Positions 42,805-52,063 of a stretch of DNA of 64,000 nt are shown one piece after another (position 1 is the stretch's first letter; each line of letters starts with the position of its first letter). A program made the translations under genes and the position numbers. This DNA comes from CAVVFX01 sp963747535 (GTDB lineage Bacteria > Acidobacteriota > Terriglobia > Bryobacterales > Bryobacteraceae). The notes under the pieces were generated by a model, which worked only from the letters and a program-made list of their open reading frames with translations, ran no database searches and was not told the origin of the DNA. Where the stretch lies: positions 868,001 through 932,000 of the forward strand of contig CAVVFX010000017.1 in assembly GCA_963747535.1 (NCBI GenBank), given 5' to 3'.

Positions 42805-43668
42805 ATGACACGCCGTTACTTTGTTGGCACTCTCGGCGCCATAGCTGCCGCTCCCGCCCAGGACCGCGCGACCGTCACGGCGGCACAAGTAGTGGAACGA
42901 ATCAAGAACAAGCTCGCGGAAGAGGGTGTGGTGTGGGGACCCTCGAACTTCGACGGGTTTCATCTCGGCAATCCAGACACACCCATCACCGGCATCGCAA
43001 CCACGTTCCAGCCGACCCTCAGCGTGCTACAGCGAGCCGCGGCGGCGGGCAAGAACTTCGTGGTCTGCCACGAATCGACATGGTGGGATGGATTCGATCC
43101 CTACGAATCGCTCGTCAAGGACCCGGTGTGTCAAGCGAAGATCCGGTTCGGCGAAGAGCACAAGATGGTGGTTTGGCGCATCCACGATCATTGGCATCGC
43201 CGCAAGCCCGATCCGATCTTCGTAGGGCTGGCCGGGAAGCTTGGTTGGGCCGAATATTACGATGCCGTCAACCGGCCGCGACATTACACCATTCCCGAGA
43301 TGTCGCTCGAACAGATCGCCAGGCACATTCAGAGCAGCTTGGGGACACGGAACGTCGTGGTGGTCGGTCCACGCGACCTGAAAGTGAAAACCGTTGGCGA
43401 CTGTGCCCACGTTCTTTCGTCGGTGCTGCCGTCGCTGCGGCTGTACGATGTCGCGCTGGTTGGCGAGACGCCGCAGCACGACACCTTCGAATATGTGCGA
43501 GACGCGCTTGCCCTCGGAGAGCGGAAAGGCGTTGTCATGATCTCGCACGAAGGGCTGGAGGAGTGGGGGATGGAGCTTTGCGCCGGGTGGCTGAAACTGT
43601 TGGTTCCCGAACTGCCGGTCGATTGGATCCCGACTGGCGATCCTTTCCTTGTTCCGTCCCTCATCTGA
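42805..43668 (+). CDS. Nif3-like protein with Tat-type signal, second of a tandem pair
   Basis: 287 residues from ATG 42805, one base after the previous stop (an earlier in-frame ATG at 42781 lies inside the upstream gene). MTRRYFVGTLGAIAAAPAQ is a Tat-like leader. The core reads TPITGIATTFQPTLSVLQRAAAAGKNFVVCHESTWWDG, and the C-terminal metal-site half GVVMISHEGLEEWGMELCA is preserved. The His and Glu positions of a dinuclear site therefore look intact, unlike in its neighbour. Export of a Nif3-like protein is uncommon. The pair may form a mixed complex; its role is unknown. Confidence 0.72.
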   Translation: MTRRYFVGTLGAIAAAPAQDRATVTAAQVVERIKNKLAEEGVVWGPSNFDGFHLGNPDTPITGIATTFQPTLSVLQRAAAAGKNFVVCHESTWWDGFDPYESLVKDPVCQAKIRFGEEHKMVVWRIHDHWHRRKPDPIFVGLAGKLGWAEYYDAVNRPRHYTIPEMSLEQIARHIQSSLGTRNVVVVGPRDLKVKTVGDCAHVLSSVLPSLRLYDVALVGETPQHDTFEYVRDALALGERKGVVMISHEGLEEWGMELCAGWLKLLVPELPVDWIPTGDPFLVPSLI

Positions 43669-43681
43669 GGCGCTTCGTCGC

Positions 43682-46096
43682 TTACTTGAGCGTGATCGAA
43701 TACTCCGTCCGAGGTTCGAGCGGCACCAGGATCGTATCTTCTGTTTTTGTCTCAAAGCGAGCAGGCCGGTGACTTTGCGAAACCCCCGTGACATGCTGGC
43801 CGTGCGGTATGCGAACCCGGACTTCTTGTGGGACGGAAGATCGTAGCCGGATCATGCTCGCGCGGCCGGCGCTCCAGGCAGCATCCACTTCAACCGAACC
43901 TCGCGCCCGCAACCCACGAAATTGCCCGTCTGGCCAGGCTGCCGGAAGCGCGGGAAGAACCGCGATTTCACCCTCGTGGCTCTGCAGCAGCATTTCGGCG
44001 ATCGCAGCCGTGCCCCCGAGGTTGCCGTCGATCTGGTAGACGCGGCTGCCGTTCATCAGGCTCGCCGAAGAAGACTGGGCCAACAGGTTGTGGATGTGGC
44101 TGTAGGCGCCGTCGCCATCTCCCAGGCGCGCTCGTATGCTCGCGTACCAGGCGGCGGGCCATCCTCCGCGGCCTCCGTTATGGGCCACGCGCCGTTCGAT
44201 CGAGACCCGCGCCGCCTTGGCCAAATCAGGAGTACCGTGCAGAGTGATCACATCCGCCGGGTAGACGGCGAACATGTGCGAGACATGGCCCATTCCGGGC
44301 GCGGGCTCGTCGTAATCCTCGCTCCACTCCTGGATCTGCCCATACTTGCCGATCTTAAAATCCGGTATACGCTTGAGCGCTGACGCCATACGCTCGCGGA
44401 ACTCCGGATCGACTCCCAGAATTTCCGACGCTTGTGTGCAGGCTGCAAACAAAGCGCGAATGATCTCATAATCCATGGTTGCGCCAACGGTCTGGTGCGC
44501 GACCGTTCCATCCGCCATTCGATAGCTGTTTTCCGGAGAATAGGAAGGCGCCGTTACCAGATGACCCTTGCCGTCATCAATGAGAAAGTCGAGCAGGAAT
44601 TCGGCGGCTTCTTTCATGACGGGATAGGCTTCACGACGCAGGAAATCCCGGTCGAGTCCGAACCGGTAATGCTCCCAAAAGTGCAGCGATAGCCAGGCCC
44701 CGCCCATCGGCCAGATGCCGCAGTAGGCATAGTCCACCGGGGCGGTGTCGCCCCATGCGTCCAGGTTGTGGTGGAAGCAGAAGCCGCGGCACCCATACAT
44801 TTCGCGGGCCGTGCGGCGGCCGCTTTCGAGAGACATTCGGACCAGATCGAATAGCGGGCCGTGCGTTTCCGCCAGATTGGTCACTTCCGCCGGCCAGTAG
44901 TTCATCTGCGTGTTGATGTTAATGGTGTACTTACTGTCCCACGGGGGCGCCATCTTGTCGTTCCAGATACCTTGTAGATTCGCAGCCATCGAACCTGGCC
45001 GGCTGGAGCCCATCAACAAATAGCGTCCAAATTGGAAGTACAGTGCGGCGAGACCCGGATCGAGCTTGCCCCCGCGCAGGCGTGCCAATCGTTCGTCGGT
45101 GGGAAGCCCCGCGACATCGCTGTCCGAAGTGCCCAGAACGAGTTCCACGCGGTTGAAGAGAGACTGGTGGTCTGCGACGTGTGAAGCTCGCACGCGCGCG
45201 AAGGGACGCGCGGCCCGCTGCAGGGAACGATCGCACGCGACTGCTGGGTCGTCGCCGCGGTAGTTAGTCCCAGCGACCAGGAGGATAGTGAGGGTGTTCG
45301 CCTTTGTTACGGTTAACTGACTCCCGTTGACAGCCACCTTACCGCCATCGGCAATCGCGCGCAGCACGGCCCGGAATTTCACTCCCGTGTTCTCCAGTTG
45401 GGAACGCTCGGTGGCCAGCCGTTCCGGGCTCAGATTCGGGCTGATCCACGCGTTGGCATGAGCGATGGCTTCGCCGGCCATCACCAGGCGGTCAGGCGGT
45501 GCGGCTTCAGTGTGGCTATCCTGCTCGCGAGTCAGCGCGATGCGGATGGATATTTGTGCGGGTTCGCTGCACGAAACATGCATAACAATCGCCTGGTCCG
45601 GCGCGGAGGCCAAGATCTCACGCGTGAAGCGTGCGTTTCCGATCCGGTAAGTAATCTTGACGATGCCCGTGGCAAGGTCGAGTTCCCGGCGGTAATCGGC
45701 CACATTTTCGTGGCCTGCGAAAGTGAGAATCAAATCGCCCAGAGGTTGATAGGGAGGCTGGCGGTTGGGAACGCCCATGAGTTTCTCGTCCTCCAACCTG
45801 GTCGCTTCGAGCGGCTTTCCTTCGAACAATAGCCGCCGCACCTCGGGTAGGAATTTCGCGGCTTCGGGGTTCACGCGATCCCGCCGCCTGCCATTCCAGA
45901 CGGTATCTTCGTTCAGCTGAATATGCTCTATTTCCGCTCCACCGAAGACCATGCCGCCCAGACGTCCATTGCCAATAGGCAGCGCATCCACCCACTGCGC
46001 GGCGGGTTGGCGATACCACAGCACGGTGGGAGCGGGAGCGGGCGCGGCGAGCGCGCTGAAGCCCCAAATTGACAGAAGAAGGAGAGCCGGCATCAT
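43682..46096 (-). CDS. GH95 glycoside hydrolase (alpha-L-fucosidase/alpha-L-galactosidase type)
   Basis: 804 residues with a signal peptide (ALLLLSIWGFSALA). The N-terminal domain carries WVDALPIGNGRLGGMVFGG and EHIQLNEDTVWNG, the usual GH95 opening. The catalytic (alpha/alpha)6 part shows YTININTQMNYWPAEVTNL with the substrate-orienting Asn residues, APSYSPENSY with the catalytic Glu, and QIDGNLGGTAAIAEMLLQSHEG with the Asp. The enzyme inverts terminal alpha-1,2-linked L-fucose or L-galactose, acting in the periplasm or outside. Such sugars occur in xyloglucan and rhamnogalacturonan II. It converges on the Nif3-like pair with 13 bases between stops. Confidence 0.93.
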   Translation of the reverse strand: MMPALLLLSIWGFSALAAPAPAPTVLWYRQPAAQWVDALPIGNGRLGGMVFGGAEIEHIQLNEDTVWNGRRRDRVNPEAAKFLPEVRRLLFEGKPLEATRLEDEKLMGVPNRQPPYQPLGDLILTFAGHENVADYRRELDLATGIVKITYRIGNARFTREILASAPDQAIVMHVSCSEPAQISIRIALTREQDSHTEAAPPDRLVMAGEAIAHANAWISPNLSPERLATERSQLENTGVKFRAVLRAIADGGKVAVNGSQLTVTKANTLTILLVAGTNYRGDDPAVACDRSLQRAARPFARVRASHVADHQSLFNRVELVLGTSDSDVAGLPTDERLARLRGGKLDPGLAALYFQFGRYLLMGSSRPGSMAANLQGIWNDKMAPPWDSKYTININTQMNYWPAEVTNLAETHGPLFDLVRMSLESGRRTAREMYGCRGFCFHHNLDAWGDTAPVDYAYCGIWPMGGAWLSLHFWEHYRFGLDRDFLRREAYPVMKEAAEFLLDFLIDDGKGHLVTAPSYSPENSYRMADGTVAHQTVGATMDYEIIRALFAACTQASEILGVDPEFRERMASALKRIPDFKIGKYGQIQEWSEDYDEPAPGMGHVSHMFAVYPADVITLHGTPDLAKAARVSIERRVAHNGGRGGWPAAWYASIRARLGDGDGAYSHIHNLLAQSSSASLMNGSRVYQIDGNLGGTAAIAEMLLQSHEGEIAVLPALPAAWPDGQFRGLRARGSVEVDAAWSAGRASMIRLRSSVPQEVRVRIPHGQHVTGVSQSHRPARFETKTEDTILVPLEPRTEYSITLK

Positions 46097-46232
46097 CTTT
46101 TAGTCAAAACCATACTATCGTCTTGCGCGGGTCGATACATTCAACGCCGTCAGCGAACTTCGATTCGCTCGACACGATCGGGTGTCCCGAGTTCCGAAAT
46201 AGTTGTGAACGAATTCTCAGGGAAATAGCTGC

Positions 46233-46328
46233 CGCGACCGAACCGAATATGGCCACGCGCACGATGCCGGCGCTTTTCAGTTCGGTTTCGTGGGCAGGAA
46301 ATATTGCGATTACCTGTTCCCGGTTCAC
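46233..46328 (-). pseudogene. Remnant of a MNT-type nucleotidyltransferase
   Basis: A 32-codon piece reads VNREQVIAIFPAHETELKSA followed by GIVRVAIFGSVA. This is the start of MntA-like minimal nucleotidyltransferases (antitoxins of HepT), whose catalytic GS motif is at its end. The Asp-containing DxD part that should follow is absent and the frame degenerates. The surrounding gap 46097-46481 between two divergent genes has no other recognisable gene. Confidence 0.5.
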
Positions 46329-46481
46329 ACATGCCCGGCAACTGTACTGCACGGGCGGCGTCAATTTCAGCGACTTAGGCCTTTTCGCCTTGCTTTCGGC
46401 GGGTCACCAAATGTTCTGCATCGTTCGCGCGGAATCTTCATCCTCCCAGTGCTGCCCGTACAGCGAAGAGGAGAAATCAGC

Positions 46482-47117
46482 ATGGCCACGACATCGTTTA
46501 AACGCATCATCAAACTCAAGGTCAGCGACACGCCGAGGACGTCGACCAAAGGAGCCTTCATACGGATCGCCGTATCGTTTACCATGGCCGTCTTCGCGCT
46601 GGCGCCGTCCAATCTATTCGCTGCCAGTCTAGACGGGGTGACACTGCCGGACACGACCCAGGTCGGAGGCGCGACGCTGGTGCTCAACGGACTGGGAGTC
46701 CGAACCAAGATAGGGGTGAAGGTTTACATCGCAGGACTCTATCTCCAGCAGAAGTCGTCGGACGCCAACGCCATTATCAAGGCCGACGCACCCAAGCGAA
46801 TCGTCATGCAGTTCGTACACGGTGCGAGCAAGAGCCAGATGGCGGATGCATTCGCCGAGTCTTTCGAGGACAATACGCCGGACGCCAAAAAGACGATGAA
46901 GCCCGACATCGACAGGTTGCTCGGCGCGCTGGATTCCGTCAAAGATGGCGACAAGATGATCTTCACCTACGTTCCAGGTACAGGCACCACCTTTGCCATC
47001 AATGCCAAAGATGCGCTGACCATCGCCGGCGGGGGCTTCGGCCAGGTAATCTTCTCGGTATGGCTCGGGCCGAAGCCGCCCAACGGAAATCTGAAGAAGG
47101 GCATGCTCGGGCTGTAG
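46482..47117 (+). CDS. Chalcone-isomerase-like periplasmic protein
   Basis: 211 residues from ATG 46482 (GAAGAGGAG upstream). A basic N-terminus is followed by a hydrophobic export segment (IAVSFTMAVFALAPSNLFA). The mature part reads LDGVTLPDTTQVGGATLVLNGLGVRTKIGVKVYIAGLYLQ, the hallmark of the bacterial chalcone-isomerase-like family, continued by VMQFVHGASKSQMADAF, KDGDKMIFTYVPGTGT and a C-terminal FSVWLGPKPPNGNLKKGMLG. Bacterial members lack the flavonoid-cyclising residues of plants and are thought to bind fatty acids or similar ligands; function unknown. Confidence 0.88.
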   Translation: MATTSFKRIIKLKVSDTPRTSTKGAFIRIAVSFTMAVFALAPSNLFAASLDGVTLPDTTQVGGATLVLNGLGVRTKIGVKVYIAGLYLQQKSSDANAIIKADAPKRIVMQFVHGASKSQMADAFAESFEDNTPDAKKTMKPDIDRLLGALDSVKDGDKMIFTYVPGTGTTFAINAKDALTIAGGGFGQVIFSVWLGPKPPNGNLKKGMLGL

Positions 47118-47189
47118 TTCTCAATCACCTAAGCCGGTTAAGTCGCGTTGGTGACGACCGCATTTTCAAGATGCCCCGAATAGAGCGGA

Positions 47190-47220
47190 GGTGCGACTGC
47201 GCCATTGACGCCGTCGCACC
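47190..47220. terminator. Hairpin between convergent genes, possible bidirectional terminator
   Basis: GGTGCGAC (47190-47197) pairs exactly with GTCGCACC (47213-47220), with a possible short inner stem. It lies 70 bases after the chalcone-isomerase-like gene and 22 bases after the stop of the convergent PEGA gene. No T-tract is present. Confidence 0.4.
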
Positions 47221-47241
47221 AATGAACGGGAAGGTTGCAGG

Positions 47242-47625
47242 TTATAACTCGGGTTGAAGGTGGATGGTCTTACCAGCCGCAACATAGACGTTTTCGGCGA
47301 AGCGGGTTTGTCCGGCTTCACGAATTTCGATATTGTAGCTTCCAGGACGCAGATGCATGGTTTTGTCTTCCTTGGTTGTTCCCGCGTAGGCTCCGTTGAT
47401 GAACACTTGGGCGTCCTTCACCTTGGTATCCAGTCTTACTTCTCCGGCGTTGGCGAAGGTGTAATACGGGCCAGGTCCCCAGTAAGTAGCCCAGAAGGGG
47501 CTGTACCATCCGGGACCGTAGAATGCGGGTCCGCCCACGACAAATCCCGCGCGAATGGCCGCGGAAGCCGTCACCGGCAACAAGGTTATCATCGCAGCCG
47601 CCATAATCAATAGTGCTCGTTTCAT
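47242..47625 (-). CDS. Exported PEGA-domain protein
   Basis: 127 residues with a clear signal peptide (LLIMAAAMITLLPVTASA). A Gly/Tyr/Trp-rich segment (GPAFYGPGWYSPFWATYWG) follows, then a PEGA-like beta domain (VRLDTKVKDAQVFINGAYAG; HLRPGSYNIEIREAGQTRF; VYVAAGKTIHLQPEL). PEGA domains are small beta-sandwiches in cell-surface or periplasmic proteins, thought to bind other surface components. GAGGAGAAACGATC precedes the ATG. Confidence 0.85.
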   Translation of the reverse strand: MKRALLIMAAAMITLLPVTASAAIRAGFVVGGPAFYGPGWYSPFWATYWGPGPYYTFANAGEVRLDTKVKDAQVFINGAYAGTTKEDKTMHLRPGSYNIEIREAGQTRFAENVYVAAGKTIHLQPEL

Positions 47626-48072
47626 GATCGTTTCTCCTCGCCGAGCTATATTGCATCTACCGTACCAAGCTCAGGTTTTTGATTATGAATAACTTACACA
47701 TCAGCGCGTTGGCCGAAGTTCACCGCATGGTGGATTTCCAGCACCAGCGGCGGAATACCGATAGTTGGCTCCGGCGATTCCCGGCGAACGCTTCCTCCAT
47801 TTTCGGCCGAGCCCGTAAGGCAGATTGCCAGTCGAACATGGGTTTGAGCCACGCATATCGGGCGTGGCCGGAAGGCGATCGACGCGCCCAGGCTCGGTCC
47901 CCAGCAGCGACCGGATCTTCATGATCGCGGTTCGCGACCAACCTGCGCGCGATGGCTCCAGCAATATCGGCATTCTAATTTCTCTTCTTCTGAACGAATA
48001 GGTTGGTGGCGAGCCGGTCCTATGGACCCGGCGAATCGTATACAATTTTTCGGAAGGAGACTTTACGAGGAT
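47626..48072. other. Intergenic stretch without a supportable gene
   Basis: Short frames occur (47701-48045 and 47720-47941 reverse, 47679-47924 forward), but they have unusual composition, no recognised motif and overlap each other on both strands. The promoters of the divergent PEGA and RidA genes are expected here; none was fixed. Confidence 0.5.
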
Positions 48073-48480
48073 ATGAAGCGACGACGCGAGTTTTTGGTGG
48101 GAGCGGCGGGACTAGCGGCTGGAGCAGCAGTTCCGTCCAAGGCAGCGGCAGCTTCCGGCAAGGTCAAAGCGCCGGGTGGATACAAAGTCGGGAACCTCTA
48201 TTACAGCTCGGGACTCAGCGGCAAGGGCGCTGACATCAAAGAGCAGACAGCAGCCGCTCTGAAGAAGCACCAGGAGAATCTGGAGGCCCAGGGATCGTCA
48301 CTCGACAACGTAATCAAGGTAACAGCCTTTCTCGCGGACGTAAAAGCAGAGAAGCCGGCCTTCAACGCCGCCTACTCGGACTTTTTCAAGAAAGACCCAC
48401 CGGCACGTACCGCCCTCGGAGCTATTTTTCCGGACACGGAGACAAGGGTGGAGATTGAGTTGGTCGCCTGGGTGCCGTAG
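48073..48480 (+). CDS. RidA/YjgF-family protein with Tat-type signal
   Basis: 135 residues. MKRRREFLVGAAGLAAGAAV looks like a Tat leader; the mature domain shows VGNLYYSSGLSG, DIKEQTAAALKKHQENLEAQGSS, LDNVIKVTAFLADV, FNAAYSDFFKKDPPARTALGA and a closing VEIELVAWVP. In RidA the Arg of PxRT binds the substrate carboxylate, and PARTAL is present. Cytoplasmic RidA hydrolyses reactive imines; an exported member suggests a different, unknown role. GGAGACTTTACGAGGAT precedes the ATG; an earlier ATG at 48022 gives no signal peptide. Confidence 0.88.
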   Translation: MKRRREFLVGAAGLAAGAAVPSKAAAASGKVKAPGGYKVGNLYYSSGLSGKGADIKEQTAAALKKHQENLEAQGSSLDNVIKVTAFLADVKAEKPAFNAAYSDFFKKDPPARTALGAIFPDTETRVEIELVAWVP

Positions 48481-48743
48481 CTGCAGACTCCTTGTTTTTC
48501 CGGTTCGTGCCTACGATTGCACCCGGGCTTCCCCTGTCAGAACCTTCCGCAGCAGAGCAGAAATTGAACTTGAGCTTCGTAATTCGGCGGCTCAGGTCTC
48601 TCCGGGGATTATCGTACCTGGAGTGCCGCTACGTGGCTGCCCCGCCGATGATATGATTATGCGCCGACGGCCATGAGTTTCGATGAATCGAGAATTCGGT
48701 CTGGTGATAGCATCTCGGCGAAGCGATCCGTATGGAGTGAAAC

Positions 48744-51131
48744 ATGAGGAACTCGGGACTGTGTACATTCGTCATCGCGGCGGCGCTGATGTCTGCATTT
48801 ACGACAGGCTTCTCCCAGGCCGCCGATCTGCCGGACGGCCCAGGCAAGGTCGAAACAACCCGCGTCTGCGGTAAGTGCCACCTGCTCAATCAGGCAACCT
48901 CGCTCCGGCAGGGACAAGCGGCTTGGTCGCAGACCATTTCCAAGATGGTTGAACTTGGGGCGGAAGGCACCGAGGAGCAGTTCACGGCGATCTTGAATTA
49001 CCTGGTCAAGAATTTCGGCTCAGGAAACTCGACTTCACAAACGCCCAGCCCGGCTCCATCCGCCACGACGGAACTTCATGCAGAGCCGACAACCGATGCC
49101 GGCGCGCCGAAACCTGAGCGACCGGTTCAGCCGGATCGAAAAACCACGGCCGTCTACAACTCCGGTCCGCCAATTCCAGCGGCGAACCAATGGCCCACTT
49201 ATGGTCACGATTCCGGTGGCCAGCGATTCTCACCTCTTACTCAGGTCACACGCGCCAACGTCGGCCGCTTGAAGATTGCCTGGACCTATCACATGCGGCC
49301 AGCGGGTTTCACCGGAGGCCGTGGAGGCCCGGTGACGATGGAAGGGCGAGGCCCTGGCGGCGCGGTCGTCGAAACCCCGGAAACTCCCGGCGGAGGAGTC
49401 CGGCGCGGCATGTTCGGCTCGGGATTCCGGCCGAGCAGTGACACACCGCTGGTGATCAACGGCTTGATGTATATCACGACGCCGTATTCGCGGGTGGCCG
49501 CGGTGGACCCGGTCACAGGCAAAGAGATCTGGTCGTACCAACTCCCGTCGGGCAACCCGTCCACGCGCGGGTTGGAAATCTGGAGGGGCGATGGAACCAC
49601 GCCGGCGCAGGTGGTGTTCGGGTCCAGCGACGGCAAACTCTATTCGTTGGATGCCAGAACCGGAAAGCCGAATCCGGCTTTCGGCGATAACGGCATCGTC
49701 AATCTGAACACCGACGCGATCATGCGAGGGCTTCCCGGCCGCAACGGTCTTACGTCTCCACCTGTGGTGTACAAGAACCTCGTGATCGCCGGCGGTACCA
49801 CGCAGGAGAACCCGCCACACGGCCCCGCAGGCGATGTTCGTGCCTGGGACATGCGCACGGGCCGGCTCGTGTGGACGTTCCACTCGATTCCTCAGGCTGG
49901 CGAAAAGTACAACGACACATGGGCGGCGGGCAGCTGGAAAAATCGTTCAGGCGTGAACGTGTGGGGTTTCCTCACGGTAGACGAGCAGCGCGGCATCGTC
50001 TACATGCCGTTCGGCGCCCCCTCGGTCGATCAGTACGGCGGCGATCGCGCGGGTGACAACCTCTTCAGCACCAGCCTGGTTGCAGTCGATGCCAACACCG
50101 GCAAATATCTTTGGCATTTTCAAGTGCTCCACCACGATATCTGGGACGCCGACATGACCGGCGCGCCCGCACTGATTGATGTGAAGCGGGGCGGCAAGAC
50201 CATTCCTGCCGTGGTTGCGATGGACAAGATCGGGATGGTATTTCTGCTGGACCGCGTCACCGGTAAACCGATTTATGGCGTCGAAGAACGGCCGGTGCCG
50301 CAAAGCCAGGTGCCGCTCGAGCACACGTCGAAAACACAGCCGTTTCCTCTGAAGCCCCCGCCGCTCGCACGCATGACGTTCAGTATGAACGATATCGCTA
50401 CGGTCACTCCCGAACTCGCAGCAGCCTGCAGAAAGCTCCTCGAAGGTGTTGAGTTCGGCGGCCCGTTCCTCCCGCCGGCCTACAACCATCTTCGCGTCCA
50501 GTTTCCGGGCAATCACGGCGGCGTCAATTGGGGCGGCACGTCCTTCAATCCGCAGCTTGGATATCTGTTTGCCAACGTGAACGAGCTTGGCCAGCTTTCC
50601 GGCGTGAAGGATCACGACGCCAAGAGCGGTCCTGCGATTGCGAATGGTCAAGGAAACCGCGTTGATCCGGACGGCCCGTATGAGGGTCTCCCGGGCGGCG
50701 GCCGATTCAGTATCCGGGGGACGACTCCGCAGCAATTACCGTGTCAGCAGCCGCCATGGGGAGAACTCGCGGCGGTGAATGTCAATACGGGTGAGATCGC
50801 TTGGAAAGTGCCTTTAGGTGTTACCGACAGTTTGCCGGAAGGAAAGCGAAACACCGGCCGGCCCGGCAATGGTGGCACGATCGCCACGGCTGGCGGACTC
50901 GTTTTCGTCGGCGCCACCGACGACGCGCGCTTCCGTGCGTTCGACGCGAAGACCGGGAAGGAACTGTGGACCGTAAAACTGCCGGGCGCAGCGGAAGCCA
51001 CGCCGATCACATACCAAGGGGCCGACGGGAAGCAATACGTCGTGATTACGGCCTCCGGCGGCGGTTTCTTCAATAATCCGGTTACCGGTGATAGTGTTAT
51101 CGCGTTCGCGCTCGACGATTCGGGTCAGTAG
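48744..51131 (+). CDS. PQQ-dependent dehydrogenase with N-terminal haem c site
   Basis: 795 residues. A signal peptide (LCTFVIAAALMSAFTTGFSQA) precedes a short cytochrome-like domain with CGKCH (42-46, haem c) and a Pro/Thr-rich linker. An eight-bladed quinoprotein propeller follows. Typical blade elements are WPTYGHDSGGQRFSPLTQVTRANV, PLVINGLMYITTPYSRVAAV, LYSLDARTGKPNPAFGDNG, GGDRAGDNLFSTSLVAVDANTG, HHDIWDADMTGAPALIDV and GGLVFVGATDDARFRAFDAKTG. It oxidises alcohols or sugars in the periplasm and passes electrons to its own haem. The N-terminal placement differs from the classical quinohaemoprotein alcohol dehydrogenases, where the haem is C-terminal. GGAGTG precedes the ATG. Confidence 0.9.
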   Translation: MRNSGLCTFVIAAALMSAFTTGFSQAADLPDGPGKVETTRVCGKCHLLNQATSLRQGQAAWSQTISKMVELGAEGTEEQFTAILNYLVKNFGSGNSTSQTPSPAPSATTELHAEPTTDAGAPKPERPVQPDRKTTAVYNSGPPIPAANQWPTYGHDSGGQRFSPLTQVTRANVGRLKIAWTYHMRPAGFTGGRGGPVTMEGRGPGGAVVETPETPGGGVRRGMFGSGFRPSSDTPLVINGLMYITTPYSRVAAVDPVTGKEIWSYQLPSGNPSTRGLEIWRGDGTTPAQVVFGSSDGKLYSLDARTGKPNPAFGDNGIVNLNTDAIMRGLPGRNGLTSPPVVYKNLVIAGGTTQENPPHGPAGDVRAWDMRTGRLVWTFHSIPQAGEKYNDTWAAGSWKNRSGVNVWGFLTVDEQRGIVYMPFGAPSVDQYGGDRAGDNLFSTSLVAVDANTGKYLWHFQVLHHDIWDADMTGAPALIDVKRGGKTIPAVVAMDKIGMVFLLDRVTGKPIYGVEERPVPQSQVPLEHTSKTQPFPLKPPPLARMTFSMNDIATVTPELAAACRKLLEGVEFGGPFLPPAYNHLRVQFPGNHGGVNWGGTSFNPQLGYLFANVNELGQLSGVKDHDAKSGPAIANGQGNRVDPDGPYEGLPGGGRFSIRGTTPQQLPCQQPPWGELAAVNVNTGEIAWKVPLGVTDSLPEGKRNTGRPGNGGTIATAGGLVFVGATDDARFRAFDAKTGKELWTVKLPGAAEATPITYQGADGKQYVVITASGGGFFNNPVTGDSVIAFALDDSGQ

Positions 51132-51135
51132 TCGA

Positions 51136-52053
51136 TTACTTGCCCTTGCTCGCCGTTCCATCACGTACCGGACGGGGCGGAGCAACATAGTTAACCAGTT
51201 CCTCGACCGGCTTCTTACCTGCCCACGCGATGCCCCGGAGCAACATCCGCTGAATCTGGGGATTCGCGAAATTGGCGTAGGTATGGCCCTGCATCCACAC
51301 GAATGCGCGGGCCGGTTGTCCGCCGGGAAGTGTGTGCTCGTAGGTCCAAAGTTGCGGCACAACTTCATCCTTGTGCTCGCCGGCGCTGCGCGTGGGCGCG
51401 ATCTTGGCAGTCGCCAGTACGTGGATACCGGGATCCTTGGCCCATGTGATCGTAAAGAAGGCCTCATCGGAAATCGTCAGGTCGGGCAGATCCTGCACGA
51501 TCGGATTCGATTTGTCCACTACCGTGTATGGGACAGGCGCGTCCAACGTGAAGTTCACTTCGCCATGCTTCTTGGCGCCGCCGACCAGCGTCGCGAAGTA
51601 CGCCGGGTCCGGCCCGCAGAGCGAATCGTGAAAACTGACCAGCCCTCCGCCTCGCTTGACGTAAGCCTCAAGCGCGGATTTCGAAGCGTCGCTCAGGTAC
51701 GCGGCATCGCCTTTATAGATCACAACGACGTCGGTGTTTTCGAGGTCAGCGCTGCTGGGCGGGTGCAGGGCGCCGTCCACGACGGCTCCATGCGACGTCA
51801 AGATCTTGCTCCAGTCGGCAAGAAACTGTGGGTAATCATGCTGCCCCTCCCCATGCGACTTCAGCCCCGCCCAGATATAGACGTGCATCCCGTTGCGATT
51901 CTGTCCCTGTGGCAAAGGGGCGGACTGAGGTCCCCGTCCGGCTTGCGCCGCCGCATTTTGCTGCATCGCCGCGAGCAGAACGGTGAGCAACAAGGCGCTG
52001 AGGCCGGCTAGAGTTTTGGCGTTGTTTCGCCTGGCTGAAAGACATTCGTGCAC
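51136..52053 (-). CDS. ThuA-domain (class I glutamine-amidotransferase-like) exported protein
   Basis: 305 residues starting at GTG 52053, without a good ribosome-binding site. A signal peptide (TLAGLSALLLTVLLAAMQQNAAAQ) is followed by a ThuA fold: MHVYIWAGLKSHGEGQHDYPQF, DVVVIYKGDAAYLSD, YVKRGGGLVSFHDSLCG, YTVVDKSNPIVQDLPDLTISDEAFF and GQPARAFVWMQGHTYANF. The Cys of the amidotransferase nucleophile is not in the usual place, as is common for ThuA proteins. These are found with carbohydrate utilisation genes (trehalose utilisation in rhizobia); the reaction is unknown. It converges on the PQQ dehydrogenase, four bases apart. Confidence 0.88.
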   Translation of the reverse strand: MHECLSARRNNAKTLAGLSALLLTVLLAAMQQNAAAQAGRGPQSAPLPQGQNRNGMHVYIWAGLKSHGEGQHDYPQFLADWSKILTSHGAVVDGALHPPSSADLENTDVVVIYKGDAAYLSDASKSALEAYVKRGGGLVSFHDSLCGPDPAYFATLVGGAKKHGEVNFTLDAPVPYTVVDKSNPIVQDLPDLTISDEAFFTITWAKDPGIHVLATAKIAPTRSAGEHKDEVVPQLWTYEHTLPGGQPARAFVWMQGHTYANFANPQIQRMLLRGIAWAGKKPVEELVNYVAPPRPVRDGTASKGK

Positions 52054-52063
52054 GGTGAGTTTA

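Noticed and set aside
47701..48045. Reverse-strand frame of 114 codons as a gene
   Set aside because: No motif, odd composition, overlaps other frames and lies in an intergenic region; no ribosome-binding site was convincing.
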